This document shows positions 12,765 through 22,974 of a stretch of 64,000 nt of DNA, one piece after another. This DNA is from Chaetoceros tenuissimus (lineage: Eukaryota; Bacillariophyta; Thalassiosirophyceae; Chaetocerotales; Chaetocerotaceae). Both the position numbers and the translations under genes were made by a program. Below the pieces are notes generated by a model. The model had not been told where the DNA came from. It was given only the letters and a program-made list of their open reading frames with translations, and did no database searches. The stretch lies in the NCBI GenBank assembly GCA_021927905.1, contig BLLK01000069.1, positions 2,790,001 to 2,854,000 on the forward strand, in the 5' to 3' direction. Positions within the stretch are counted from its first letter, which is position 1. Every line of letters starts with the position of its first letter.

Positions 12765-13223
12765 AGAAGGTATCCAGGTTGATAATTAAGCAACATTTGA
12801 AGGGATGCAGAGAAAAATACATCAGTTTTGTATAAATAGGAAGGAATGACATAATTTTGAAATATTCATATGGTCTTGTTGTCAATGAAGAATCAACTTA
12901 TAAACCACGAAATAGAGCAGATTCGATTCGATTCATTCAACTTATGTTAATACTTATCTTTAATCACTTCTGGTAGCGCATTAAAGTACCAAAATTATTG
13001 GAAGGGATACATACAGTACGATACATTGTGCAGTGTAAAAATTCATCCAATGACGAAGGCATTCTTGACATGACAGGTAAATCGCCGGTAAAAAATACTT
13101 CCCACCGAGACCATTCATTCGTGAAGAATGAAGGCCATCCTCCAACCTTTAACCTCCAACCTTCCATCTTCTACAAACATCACAATTGCATTAAATCAAT
13201 AACTAACTATATAACTATATAAC
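12765..13223. other. Intergenic, nothing recognised
   Basis: 459 nt of AT-rich sequence between two genes on the plus strand. It ends in a TATA-rich stretch just before the ATG at 13224. No supported ORF. Confidence 0.4.
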
Positions 13224-14714
13224 ATGTCAACAGAAATAATAGAAGAACCAAAAGGGCAAGCCATGACAGCCGAAGAGCGAGAGGAAAGGAAACGCTTGAA
13301 GCGAGAAGCAAAAGCCCTGAAGAAGGCTAAACGAGAAAAGCAAAAGCTGGAAAATAGGATGCGTCTGGATAAACGCCCAGAAGTTCGTATGGCAGCAAAG
13401 TTGGAGAAGATATCAACTTTGCAACATGATAGCGAGAAGAATATTTCAGAAAAAAATCAACATGATGTCAGTGCATCTGATGCTACTACAGAAAAAGCCG
13501 ATAAAGTTGTTTCATTGATTGATTTGTCACTGTCTCAATTTTCCTTGAACATGATTTCATTTTCACCTTCATCCATACTGGAGTTGGACCTATCACATAA
13601 TTGCCTCTCGGAGATCCCTGGTCTTTTTTTAATGAAAAATCTCGTCTCCCTTGATATTAGACGGAATGAATTCAGATCTCTACCAGAATCACTTCGGGAT
13701 CTTCATCATCTTTCTCATATAAATGCTTCTCGAAATCATCTACGTGCATCAGCTGATTTACTGGTTCTATTAACAAAACCACCACTGCCATCGTTGCAAT
13801 CATTAGATTTGACATTCAACAAGAAATTATTCACGCAATCGCTGCTGGATATACTGACATCATCTCTTCCAGATGTTGCTATATATATGACAGTAACATC
13901 CCCTCCTCCAAAAGGCGCCTATATTGGGAATTCGCCTGGCGAAAGAAATCCATTATTACTTCGGTCACAATTGGAACCTTTTACAACACTGGAATTACGA
14001 AAACGTCTGGTAGAAACATTCGGGCACAAACCATATTCTAATTTTGGGGAACCTCCTCCAGGAAGAGCTGAAGTCATGAATTTATTACTGCAAGAGTATG
14101 CAAAGCTAGGTCCAGAGCGAAAATTAGTTCGATCACTTGGTCAAACCGTTCCAGAATACATATTAGAAAAAGTGAGGAGAGAACTGGAGTCTTGGTCAGA
14201 CCGATATGATAAATTCCAAGAAAGACCCATGATCAAAGCGAATAAATATATGATTTTACGTTCTCCTACTGAAGCAGAACAAAAAATGATTGAATTAGGT
14301 TCACGAAGAGCACATTCGGCAATCAGGAAATATCAACAAAATCTCACTCTCTGGGGTGCTGCAAAAGAAGCAATTGCCAGCGTAGACGAAGAATTTGCAA
14401 ATCAATTTACAGGTCTTGCAGTTACAAAAGGTTTCGTAGGCTCCCCCCACATTGACACGACAAATATTGGTCCTTTTTATGGGCTCTCAGTTGGTGATTT
14501 TGAAGATGGAACCGGTGGTGTTCGAGTTGAGCTGGATCCTCTCACAGTTTGCGAAGTCAACACAAAGAACCGGCTGGGAAGAATAGATGGTCGTTTCCCT
14601 CATTTTGTTGGACCATATGATGAATCAAAAACGCGCTATTCGCTTATATTTTATCTCACAGAAGGAGAAGTTCAACCGAAAACAAAGGCAGTCTTTGGTG
14701 AAATAATTGAGTAA
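13224..14714 (+). CDS. LRR / SAP-like / 2OG-Fe(II) oxygenase protein
   Basis: 496 residues, one exon. Residues 15-70 are a highly charged basic coiled coil (EERKRLKREAKALKKAKREK). Residues ~100-215 hold leucine-rich repeats (ILELDLSHNCLSEIPGLF, LVSLDIRRNEFRSLPESL). Residues ~250-296 resemble a SAP DNA/RNA-binding helix-loop-helix (LELRKRLVETFG, then GRAEVMNLLLQEY). Residues ~370-490 form a 2OG oxygenase core: HxD at H409/D411 (SPHIDTTN), distal His at H460 (FPHFVGPY) and the oxoglutarate Arg at R471 (TRYSLIFY). It should hydroxylate a substrate with Fe(II), O2 and 2-oxoglutarate. The SAP-like and basic parts hint at a chromatin or RNA setting. The substrate is unknown. Confidence 0.75.
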   Translation: MSTEIIEEPKGQAMTAEEREERKRLKREAKALKKAKREKQKLENRMRLDKRPEVRMAAKLEKISTLQHDSEKNISEKNQHDVSASDATTEKADKVVSLIDLSLSQFSLNMISFSPSSILELDLSHNCLSEIPGLFLMKNLVSLDIRRNEFRSLPESLRDLHHLSHINASRNHLRASADLLVLLTKPPLPSLQSLDLTFNKKLFTQSLLDILTSSLPDVAIYMTVTSPPPKGAYIGNSPGERNPLLLRSQLEPFTTLELRKRLVETFGHKPYSNFGEPPPGRAEVMNLLLQEYAKLGPERKLVRSLGQTVPEYILEKVRRELESWSDRYDKFQERPMIKANKYMILRSPTEAEQKMIELGSRRAHSAIRKYQQNLTLWGAAKEAIASVDEEFANQFTGLAVTKGFVGSPHIDTTNIGPFYGLSVGDFEDGTGGVRVELDPLTVCEVNTKNRLGRIDGRFPHFVGPYDESKTRYSLIFYLTEGEVQPKTKAVFGEIIE

Positions 14715-15354
14715 ATATATAAAATAGGAATCTTTTTACTTTCGATTTTTCTTCATAATTTGAATTTGCATATGAAAGAGAGTAAACACGGCACATTTAA
14801 CCTTGACTTGTAGGGAGACTCTCTGTACTTTTAGTCTTCTAACGCATCTCCACTTTTGGTATATATTTTATGGGGGCAAATTTAAGAAGAAGCCTAGTTT
14901 CACCCCTTTCATTGAAATCCCACATTATTGTTCAAACCGAGGGGTGAAAATAGTTCAAACGTAATCTGGGCTCCCCTGACCAACAGCGTTTCCAGATTCA
15001 TGATTTGGGACTGAAAAGAATAATATCAAGAAGTTAGTCCAATATTGTATCTTTTCTATGTAATATATGTCTGCTCGTGTGTGTAGGATCGAAGAGAGTT
15101 CAAAATCTCTTTAAAAAAGTTCAGCGATTTGCGATTTGCGGCTGGCTTTGTGCTCTTATTTCATATCTAATCAAATAGGTCGGCTGCTACAGTGAAAGTT
15201 CCACCGCACCAGTCTTCAAACACAGCAGAATTTCATCGCTATTGAATATACCCATAGAGCGTCAGCGCTGAAGTAGCTAGAGAAGAAGTTGTAAACATTT
15301 CACGAATTAGAGCACAAAGTCTTTTTTCAAAGAACAATCTTACGGTCCTTTAAA
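14715..15354. other. Intergenic, upstream region of the CXC gene
   Basis: 640 nt without a supported ORF. It probably contains the promoter and a long 5' UTR of the CXC-domain gene starting at 15355. Confidence 0.4.
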
Positions 15355-17736
15355 ATGCCTCACACACCAATAGATAGTAATCATAGGGGTCTTCCTCCAG
15401 GAGCCAGTCTCCAGAACTCATATGGAAGATTTCCAATGTCTTCCATGGCTCAAGCTAACGGTGCACACATGAATGGTGTCTCATCTGGCCTTGGAAACAA
15501 TACTGGCGATTTTGCATCTCAGCCAGGATATAATACTAGTCGCGACATGAACTCCAATTCTAATCTAGGATCAAGGTCAGCTCTAATGAATAGAAACTTT
15601 ACTGATCGCAGTAGTTCGTTCAGTGCAAATGGTATGAGCAATCCTCATGCTAGTGGACATGGAGTGACTGGAAATCAAGCCGGAAATGGGAGTATGGGCC
15701 TTGATTCTTCAAGCGGAGCCAATATGAATGGTAGCGTGAACCACCATCACCAACAGCACTCCTTTCATATGAACGGAAGCCATCCTCATTATCATCATTC
15801 ACACCATGCTCCCCCTCCGCACATGCACCCTTCTCGCCAACATTTTGGATCACATTCTGTTGGACATCACCCGTATGGACCTCCCCATTCACGTCATGCT
15901 ATGCCTATGAATAATCATCCAGGACATGCTCCATCTCATCAATCACATGCTTCTGGTCGTGCACAGCATTCGCAGTATCCATGGGGTTCCAATAACACCA
16001 ATTATGCTAGAAATAATGTTCCCCCTAACAATGCCCCACGGTACCGTTCTCTATCATCGGCCTCTTTTGATCAGGGAAGAAATAATGCCATCATGCATCA
16101 TTCAAATAGGGCTAATTCTTTTGATCATCAAGGATCTATTCCATATAACAATAATGTATCGTTGCAGGCTAACCAATCATCTCCAGGCACAAAGTCTATT
16201 ACTCAAGAATCTTCAGTTCTGAACCGTGTTGCCTCCGATGATGCACAAGATACCAAATCCCACCTGCAGGTAAATGCACAAGTTGACAATAATGTCGCTT
16301 CTAGCAACTCCCACATTTCTCCATCTGGTATCCGTCGTGCTCCTTTTTACACATACGATAGAAGCAACTCCTTTGCAAAGCAGTCTGGCGAATCAGCGGA
16401 AATTGGCGTTATCCGTCAAACCGGCAGTACTCTTTCCCATGAGTCAAGTCCTAATAAAGTACCTGGTGCACATGAAAAGTCAGAGCCAAAATCTCCTCCA
16501 GGTTCTCAGCCATCTGTTGTGACAGCAGATATTGGTCCTTACACTCAGATTAACAGGGGTAATATTGTAAGATCAGGCAGTGACAAGGTGATAGAAGTAG
16601 AGGCGACATCGGATAATGAATCTGAAGGATCAACAGATTCTACTCAGTCATCCTCAACATTCAATGCAAATGATGAAAATAAAATCCAGAACGGAAATCT
16701 AAATTATTCCTTGAGAAGGAAGGTGATTCAGCCACAGGAAAAGGTTGCTCTTGCCAACACCGATAATTTCATTAAGGATGAAAACTTCTTCATCGGATGC
16801 ACTTGTAAAAAATCCAAGTGTCTTAAACTCTACTGCCAATGTTTTACTCAGAGGGTCATGTGCGAAGACCGCTGTAGGTGCCTTGATTGTAGAAATGATC
16901 CAAGCCACAGCAAGGAACGCCAGGACGCTATCCAGACTGTCTTGTTGCGTAATCCTCAGGCATTCGAAACTAAGATCAAGAGTAATAAGAATGGTGCTGG
17001 TCACAAGAATGGATGTAAATGTAGAAAGAGTGCTTGCTTGAAGAAGTATTGCGAATGTTTTCATGCTCGTGTCAACTGCAGTGACAATTGTCGTTGTGTG
17101 GGATGTAAGAATATGAAGCCAGGATCATTCTCTGATGATAGACCTGATGAAAGAGGAAACACAGTTCAAACCACATCGCAAATTACAGTGGTTGACATGA
17201 CTGATGGCAAACATGACGAAGCTATTAAAAATTACAAGAACACAGCCAATCTTATGGAAGTTGCACAAAATTTAGCATTTCTAAAGAATATGACTCCTTC
17301 CAGACCAGAGAGATCAAGTAGAGAGGAAGAAACTGTTATGTATCGAGTCCCAACAGACGCAACTGATGAGACTTCCGACGAGCAAGAGGAAGTAAATACA
17401 TCTCACGATGCCGTCATGATGGCCGCTATGGCAATGACTGAACTCTGCGGCACACCTGCGAGACCTGTGCCAAGTACCAATTCGAGTAATACACCATTTT
17501 CAGCGAAAAGAAAAATCTCAAATGATGAGGTAAATTCAAAACCGAGAATAGATGACTTGAAGCGTTCTCGCGGATACTATGGCCATGAAGCTTTAGAAAC
17601 TCCAACACCAAGTAAAAATAGTGATAATGCTCTGGCCTACACACCAACTCTTGCAACAGAAGGAGAATCATTACAACTTTTCCCTGAAATTAGAAGAACT
17701 ACCAATCACACGAAAAGCTTGTTTAGTACAAATTAG
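15355..17736 (+). CDS. Tesmin/TSO1-like CXC-domain DNA-binding protein (LIN54 type)
   Basis: 793 residues, one exon. Two cysteine-rich CXC (CRC) domains lie near residues 480-522 (CTCKKSKCLKLYCQCF) and 545-590 (CKCRKSACLKKYCECF), separated by a short spacer containing RNPQAF. This is the hallmark of LIN54/TSO1/Tesmin proteins, which bind the CHR promoter element and control cell-cycle genes as part of the DREAM/MuvB complex. The first 450 residues are low-complexity, rich in Ser, Asn and Gly, with a His-rich tract (~125-210). The C-terminal segment after the CXC pair has a helical part (NLMEVAQNLAFLKNM) and a basic patch. The nuclear role is inferred from the family. Confidence 0.93.
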   Translation: MPHTPIDSNHRGLPPGASLQNSYGRFPMSSMAQANGAHMNGVSSGLGNNTGDFASQPGYNTSRDMNSNSNLGSRSALMNRNFTDRSSSFSANGMSNPHASGHGVTGNQAGNGSMGLDSSSGANMNGSVNHHHQQHSFHMNGSHPHYHHSHHAPPPHMHPSRQHFGSHSVGHHPYGPPHSRHAMPMNNHPGHAPSHQSHASGRAQHSQYPWGSNNTNYARNNVPPNNAPRYRSLSSASFDQGRNNAIMHHSNRANSFDHQGSIPYNNNVSLQANQSSPGTKSITQESSVLNRVASDDAQDTKSHLQVNAQVDNNVASSNSHISPSGIRRAPFYTYDRSNSFAKQSGESAEIGVIRQTGSTLSHESSPNKVPGAHEKSEPKSPPGSQPSVVTADIGPYTQINRGNIVRSGSDKVIEVEATSDNESEGSTDSTQSSSTFNANDENKIQNGNLNYSLRRKVIQPQEKVALANTDNFIKDENFFIGCTCKKSKCLKLYCQCFTQRVMCEDRCRCLDCRNDPSHSKERQDAIQTVLLRNPQAFETKIKSNKNGAGHKNGCKCRKSACLKKYCECFHARVNCSDNCRCVGCKNMKPGSFSDDRPDERGNTVQTTSQITVVDMTDGKHDEAIKNYKNTANLMEVAQNLAFLKNMTPSRPERSSREEETVMYRVPTDATDETSDEQEEVNTSHDAVMMAAMAMTELCGTPARPVPSTNSSNTPFSAKRKISNDEVNSKPRIDDLKRSRGYYGHEALETPTPSKNSDNALAYTPTLATEGESLQLFPEIRRTTNHTKSLFSTN

Positions 17737-17992
17737 CTTGGTAAATTCTTAATTCGGGGACCTGATAAAAGGCATGGACAACAAGTACATAATACTGTAA
17801 AAGCAAAACCTTTCTTACAAGTTTTATTTCTATCTACTTCATTTTTGGCTGTCTTTGAAATTTGTGCCAATGACATGACCTTCTTGGCATGCGGCATACT
17901 TCGTGTCTCGACCTAAATTATCTGAAGCCTCATCTTTCTGCCACAAAGGTTAAATTAATGCTCATAGTTTTTACATTAGTGCATACTATAAA

Positions 17993-19519
17993 ATGCAGCG
18001 AGGATTACCCCTCTTTCTTTTTTGGAAATGTTGGTTCACATGTTCTGCCTTTGTTTTGCACAAGACCTCCCGACATGTTGTACTTCGGAGCACTCGAGAT
18101 AATTTTCCAGCAGACTGCGATGCCTATAAAAGAATTGTTCTTGTAGGTGGAGGCCATGCACATCTACAAGTTATCAAAGCATTCAATGAGAAAGTACGTC
18201 ATCAGGATTGGCAGGTAACCCTCATTGATAAGAATGAGAAAGTTTCCTACAGTGGTATGGTCCCTGGATGTATCAGCGGTCAATATACAAAAGAGGAAAC
18301 TCAAATATCGCTTTCTGATTTAAGTTCTTGGGCAGATATCAAATTTCATGTCGATCAAGTGATCGACATTGATTTAGATAGACAGAAAATTTTACTTGAG
18401 AATAAAAAAGAGTGGATTGAATACGATGTACTCAGTCTTGATATTGGTAGTACATCTCGTGGTCTGAAAGATGTAAAGGGTGTCACTGATTTTGCGATTC
18501 CTACGAGACCTATTGATGTTCTCGTTGATAAAATTGATGCTGCAGCAAACAAACTCGAGACCTCGCTCGAAACTGATTGCGCTGAGGTTTGTGTCATTGG
18601 AGGAGGAATTGCAGGCATAGAGCTCGCCTTAGCAATAAGGCAAAGATTCAAAAATGCTAATCCATCCAAAGAAATAAAGGTGACAATATTAGATTCAAGA
18701 GATGAGTTGTTACCTCAAGAATCCTCCGCTTGCCGTGAGGCCTTGAAAGATATTCTTTCTGAAAGAGACATTGAAATTTTACACAACACTCGTGTGAGTT
18801 GTATCGAAGAGCATGAAATCAAGTTACAAGATGGAAGATGTATTTCATACACGCATTGTATTTGGGCAACAGGGGCAGAAGCACATGCTCTCGCTTATCG
18901 ATTAAAGTCAAGAGGACTCTCAATCAGCAAAGATGGCTGGATAATCACAGGTCCGACATTACAGAGTGTTTCACATAAAAACATTTTTGCAGCTGGTGAC
19001 TGCGCAATGATACAAGGTCTGATTGATTCTGAAGGTAAATCGAAAGCCAGTCCTCCGAAAGCAGGTGTCTATGCTGTGAGAGCCGGTCCAGTTCTAGTGA
19101 AAAATATAGCATGTATGTTGAACTATAAAAATCTTACAAAGTATGAGCCTCAAGATGAATTTCTGAGACTGATCAATTGTGCGGATGGCAAGGCTCTTGG
19201 ATTTCGTTTTGGTTTACCTTTGTATGGAAAATGGGTCTATGACTTGAAAGATACAATTGATCAAATGTTCATGAATCTTTTTCGCAAAGAACATCTCCCA
19301 GATTTAGATTCCGTGGATTCTTCTACTTTGGATACAACACAGTATGATCAATACACAACACAAAGTACAAAATGCACTCCAGACGAAGCAAAACAATTAC
19401 TTCTGAGGACTGATGACGAAGTTGATTACCAAGAAGCATGGGCCATATTGCGGCAAATGATGTCGGATCAAGAGTATAGAGAAGAAATCATATCAGAGTC
19501 CAAAATTACAATAACATAA
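17993..19519 (+). CDS. FAD-dependent pyridine nucleotide-disulfide oxidoreductase, SelD-associated family, likely plastid
   Basis: 508 residues. A hydrophobic N-terminus (LPLFLFWKCWFTCSAF) looks like a signal peptide with Phe after the predicted cleavage, as in diatom plastid import. Then follow the FAD-binding VLVGGGHAH near residue 47, YSGMVPGCISGQY, the DVLSLDIGS motif, a second Rossmann GGGIAGIELAL for NAD(P)H, and IFAAGDCAMI. This is the FAD module that in cyanobacteria and many eukaryotes is fused in front of selenophosphate synthetase (SelD); here it stands alone. It probably transfers electrons from NAD(P)H to an unknown acceptor. The C-terminal ~60 residues are acidic. Convergent with the next gene, 52 nt between stops. 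Confidence 0.82.
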   Translation: MQRGLPLFLFWKCWFTCSAFVLHKTSRHVVLRSTRDNFPADCDAYKRIVLVGGGHAHLQVIKAFNEKVRHQDWQVTLIDKNEKVSYSGMVPGCISGQYTKEETQISLSDLSSWADIKFHVDQVIDIDLDRQKILLENKKEWIEYDVLSLDIGSTSRGLKDVKGVTDFAIPTRPIDVLVDKIDAAANKLETSLETDCAEVCVIGGGIAGIELALAIRQRFKNANPSKEIKVTILDSRDELLPQESSACREALKDILSERDIEILHNTRVSCIEEHEIKLQDGRCISYTHCIWATGAEAHALAYRLKSRGLSISKDGWIITGPTLQSVSHKNIFAAGDCAMIQGLIDSEGKSKASPPKAGVYAVRAGPVLVKNIACMLNYKNLTKYEPQDEFLRLINCADGKALGFRFGLPLYGKWVYDLKDTIDQMFMNLFRKEHLPDLDSVDSSTLDTTQYDQYTTQSTKCTPDEAKQLLLRTDDEVDYQEAWAILRQMMSDQEYREEIISESKITIT

Positions 19520-19571
19520 TTTTTATCAATTAGTTTATTATTAGCTATTACAGATTTTATACGTTCGAGAT

Positions 19572-21098
19572 TTATTCATCTTTGGTTACACTTTCTTCAT
19601 CATATTCAGGTCCGGTATATTCTAACTCTGGGCCTCTATCTTGGTATTTCACTAAAACAGTGTCAGCTAATGATCTCTTTGGCGGTATGATACTCACAAC
19701 TAGACCCTCCTCTTCTCCACTATCATCGTCATTATCTATCCATGTAGCTCCAGATGACACAAAAGAAAGATGAATCTTGTGATTAGAGGCTTCTTCCAAG
19801 TCTTCCTCGCTCTCTAGTACATTTGTTATCTCTTTCTCGTGCATCAATAATCCTTTCTTGCATGTTATTAGATTTTCTTGATTCGAAACTCGAATAATCT
19901 CTTGCCGTATTTTTGACGGTAAAACTGAAACTCTAGATGGTCTCCGTGATAACCATATATTTACCAAGAATGTAACACGAATATTTGGATGACGAGATTG
20001 AGAATTGCAATGCTCTTCTTGTACAATGTCTGGGGTTTGCCTTAACTCATGATTAGAAGGGGCGCCGTGTAATAGCCGACCATCGAACACAAGATGCTTG
20101 CCTACTCGCGGGTGACTTATTGCCACTGTAGGTTTTAATCCTACTTTAGAATTCTCTTCCTCGTCATTATTGTCAAATGTACCGATTTCTCCTTCTCCTG
20201 GCATTTCATAGGTATGTGGGAACACCAAAGTTGGTGCAGCGCATACTTTTCCTTTTGATGAATCCATGACGCTTCCAGTCAAGTATGATACTGTAGAGAG
20301 CGTTGGAAAACTACCTATATTAAATGCTTCAGCAAGGTCTTCATCCTTATCATAATGTAAATCAATAGCTTGAGATTTGTCTTCATCTGATAATTTCTTT
20401 ACTTGAACCCAATACTCAGCTCCAGCATCCAAACCTACTTGACTTTGTAAATTAAATGCAGAAACATGTCTATGAAAAATTTCAAGAGCCAATTGTTCCA
20501 AATTGCAAATATCAGAGTATCCACTTGGCTCATAGTTATGAGGCACCCAATGTGTATCCCGAGAATGTTGAATAAGTTCAATTGCTTGATCAATTAATGC
20601 ATCACAATGTGGGACGAGAGATGGCATTGTATATGTTTGAAACAAGTACGGAAAATCATTATGCGACTGTATACTTGGGTCAGCGGGTTTTCCTTCTAAT
20701 GCAGGGTTCACAGTGGAACAATTCATTTCATCAGTATTTTGCGATATCCCTAATCTTTTAGCCATTTCTATTGATTTCTGCGATAAATTACATCCACAAC
20801 TGTCTGTACTATTGGCAACATCTTGATGAAACGAAGAACAATCACAATAACAGGGTCCCGATCCATAGTACTCGACGTCATGACCTTTTGACGTGTGGCA
20901 TGATTCAGCACATCCTTGGCAAATACAAAGAGGCATTACTTCTCCTGAATTCTCATTTTCAGCACATATATTTTGTTCCGAACATGTGTTGCAAATGTAT
21001 ATTTCTTGGAAAGTAGGAGTTGTTCCCGTCACAGCAAATGTGCACAGGCATTCTTCTTCCTCTTCTTCTACTATCTCTTCAGGATCCGGTTTACTCAT
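19572..21098 (-). CDS. UBR-box zinc finger fused to a 2OG-Fe(II) oxygenase
   Basis: 508 residues, one exon. Residues ~17-90 carry a Cys/His series with UBR-box spacing, like UBR7: YICNTC, CICQGCAESCH, GHDVEYY and CYCDC. UBR boxes bind destabilising N-terminal residues or histone tails. Residues ~200-390 form an oxygenase core: HYD (H248/D250), a distal His in LLHGAP (H344) and the 2OG-binding Arg in NIRVTFLVNIW (R374). No RING or HECT ligase domain is visible. The acidic N-terminus and C-terminus (GEEEG, DRGPELEY) flank these. A plausible reading is an N-terminus-recognising hydroxylase, but that is inference. It diverges from the plastid phosphate translocator gene over 302 nt. Confidence 0.72.
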   Translation of the reverse strand: MSKPDPEEIVEEEEEECLCTFAVTGTTPTFQEIYICNTCSEQNICAENENSGEVMPLCICQGCAESCHTSKGHDVEYYGSGPCYCDCSSFHQDVANSTDSCGCNLSQKSIEMAKRLGISQNTDEMNCSTVNPALEGKPADPSIQSHNDFPYLFQTYTMPSLVPHCDALIDQAIELIQHSRDTHWVPHNYEPSGYSDICNLEQLALEIFHRHVSAFNLQSQVGLDAGAEYWVQVKKLSDEDKSQAIDLHYDKDEDLAEAFNIGSFPTLSTVSYLTGSVMDSSKGKVCAAPTLVFPHTYEMPGEGEIGTFDNNDEEENSKVGLKPTVAISHPRVGKHLVFDGRLLHGAPSNHELRQTPDIVQEEHCNSQSRHPNIRVTFLVNIWLSRRPSRVSVLPSKIRQEIIRVSNQENLITCKKGLLMHEKEITNVLESEEDLEEASNHKIHLSFVSSGATWIDNDDDSGEEEGLVVSIIPPKRSLADTVLVKYQDRGPELEYTGPEYDEESVTKDE

Positions 21099-21400
21099 TG
21101 AAGTGTACTAGAATTGTATATCCATGCATTTTCATGAAGTCTAGCAGAGGGAGAGGAAGTCTCATTATTCTTCGAGATTTTAAAATTGGATGGTTGGAAT
21201 GAATTGATCAGTTATGATAACGGACGACCGTTATTTTACTTAAGCCCTTTTCGCTATATTTGTAAATTAAAATGTCAATGATAGGCGGGAACTATCTCTA
21301 CCACAAAAGATCCCGAAGATCTTCACAGCCTCCTTCGAGATGATGGTGATAGTCAGCGATCACTCTCTCTACAGACATCATAATTAAATAGTACTTCACC
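21099..21400. promoter_or_regulatory. Divergent intergenic promoter, UBR/2OG gene and phosphate translocator
   Basis: The 302-nt spacer between two start codons must hold both promoters. No ORF or repeat is present, and I cannot place a specific transcription-factor site. Confidence 0.4.
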
Positions 21401-22974
21401 ATGAAGCTCACCACTGCAATCCTCGCACTCACCTTCTCTGCTGTAGCAGCATTCAACCCAAGCAGCTCCATCTCCAGTGCTGTCCGCGCAAAGGCGCCAT
21501 TCGCTCCAACCAAGCAGGCTATGGTACAGCCAATCAACCTTGATGGACGCGTAAACAACAACGACAAGTTTGTAAGTCATTTCGTGATGCATCGGCTTCT
21601 GAATTTTGTGTGAGGACTCCTCTATCTTCTCTTGGTTATATATTCTTGGAGAAGAAAAGTTTATTTGACTGTTTAGAATGCAAACTCATCTACTAGAACG
21701 TTTGATGTGACCAACATGATTGGATCGGAGGGTTCGTTCAAAAGATTCCCCCCGCACAAAACCACAACATATCTTTAGTGTTCGCATTCAACAGACGAAG
21801 AAATGCACATCTATGTTGTAGATTTCAAAATCTCTCTTTGGAAAAAGGGTTTTCTTCAAATCATGAATCATCCAAGTCATTTCATCAGCAGCTGCTTTTC
21901 CTGACACTTTGACACTTGTGCGACCTATGAAAACATTTCGTCCTACAACATCGCCAACCAAACTCATCCTATTTTTCTCATTTATAGGCACTCAAGTCTG
22001 GAGCTTCCAGTGAGGCAATCTCCACCCGCGGAGGAGCAGGAGGAATTGATATTCCTCTTATGCTTTACTTCGTTTTCTGGTATGTAGGAAACTACTACTA
22101 CAACATCACCAACAAGCTTGCACTTCGTGCTGCTGGAGGATCTGCTGGATTCCCAATGACCATCTCTGCTCTTCAGCTTGGAGTTGGATGCATCTACGCT
22201 CTTTTCATGTGGGTTGCTCCAGATGCTCGTGAGAAGCCAAGTGTTACTGTTGATGATATCATCAAGATGCTTCCAGTAGCTTTCTGCTTCATGGGAGCTC
22301 ACTCTGCTTCCGTATTCGCTCTTTCCGCAGGAGCTGTATCCTTTGGACAGATTGTAAAGGCTGCTGAACCAGCTTTCTCTGCTGTACTTTCTCAGTTTGT
22401 TTATAAGAGACCTGTTTCCAAGGCTAAGTGGGCATGTCTCCCAATTGTCATTGGAGGAGTTATCCTTGCTTCCGTAAAGGAGCTTGATTTCGCTGTATCT
22501 GCTCTTGTTTCCGCATGTATTGCTAACCTTTTCGCTGCATTCAAGGGAAATGAGAACAAGAAGCTTATGGAGACTGAGGGACTTAAGGACAGAATGGGAT
22601 CTGTTGGAAACCAGTTTGCTCTTACCACCATCCTTGGATTCCTCATGTCTATCCCAGTTGTTCTTTTCAAGGAGGGAGCTAAGATGGGACAATTCGTTGA
22701 GATCTTCAAGACCAACCCGGTTGTTTCTGCTAACTTGATTGCTTCCGGACTTTGGTTCTACGGATACAACGAGCTTGCTACCATGACTTTGAAGAAGACC
22801 GGAGCTGTAACCCAATCTGTTGCTAATACTGCTAAGCGTGTTATTGTTATCGTTGGTGTTGCTATCTTCCTTGGAGAATCTCTTGACCCAATCAAGCTTC
22901 TTGGATGTTCCATCGGAATTGGAGGAGTATTGCTTTACTCTGTAATTGATCAGCTTCTTGCAGGAAAGAAGTAA
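21401..22974 (+). CDS. Plastid triose-phosphate/phosphate translocator
   Basis: Exons 21401-21571 and 21988-22974, joined in phase 0 across a 416-nt intron, give 385 residues. Exon 1 encodes the targeting region: a signal peptide (MKLTTAILALTFSAVA) ending in AAF-NPS, followed by a Ser/Ala-rich transit stretch. Exon 2 encodes the drug/metabolite-transporter fold with about ten membrane segments (YFVFWYVGNYYYNITNK, FMGAHSASVFALSAGAVSF, AEPAFSAVLS, NTAKRVIVIVGVAIFLGE). The KR pair near the end is typical of phosphate-exchanging family members. It exports triose phosphate or PEP from the plastid in exchange for phosphate. Codon use is strongly biased (GGA for Gly, CTT/CTC for Leu, AAG for Lys), suggesting high expression. 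Confidence 0.93.

Noticed and set aside
21788-22815. Two minus-strand ORFs over the translocator intron and exon 2
   Set aside because: The 277-codon one is an antisense image of strongly biased codons; the 67-codon one covers the intron only. Neither looks like a protein.
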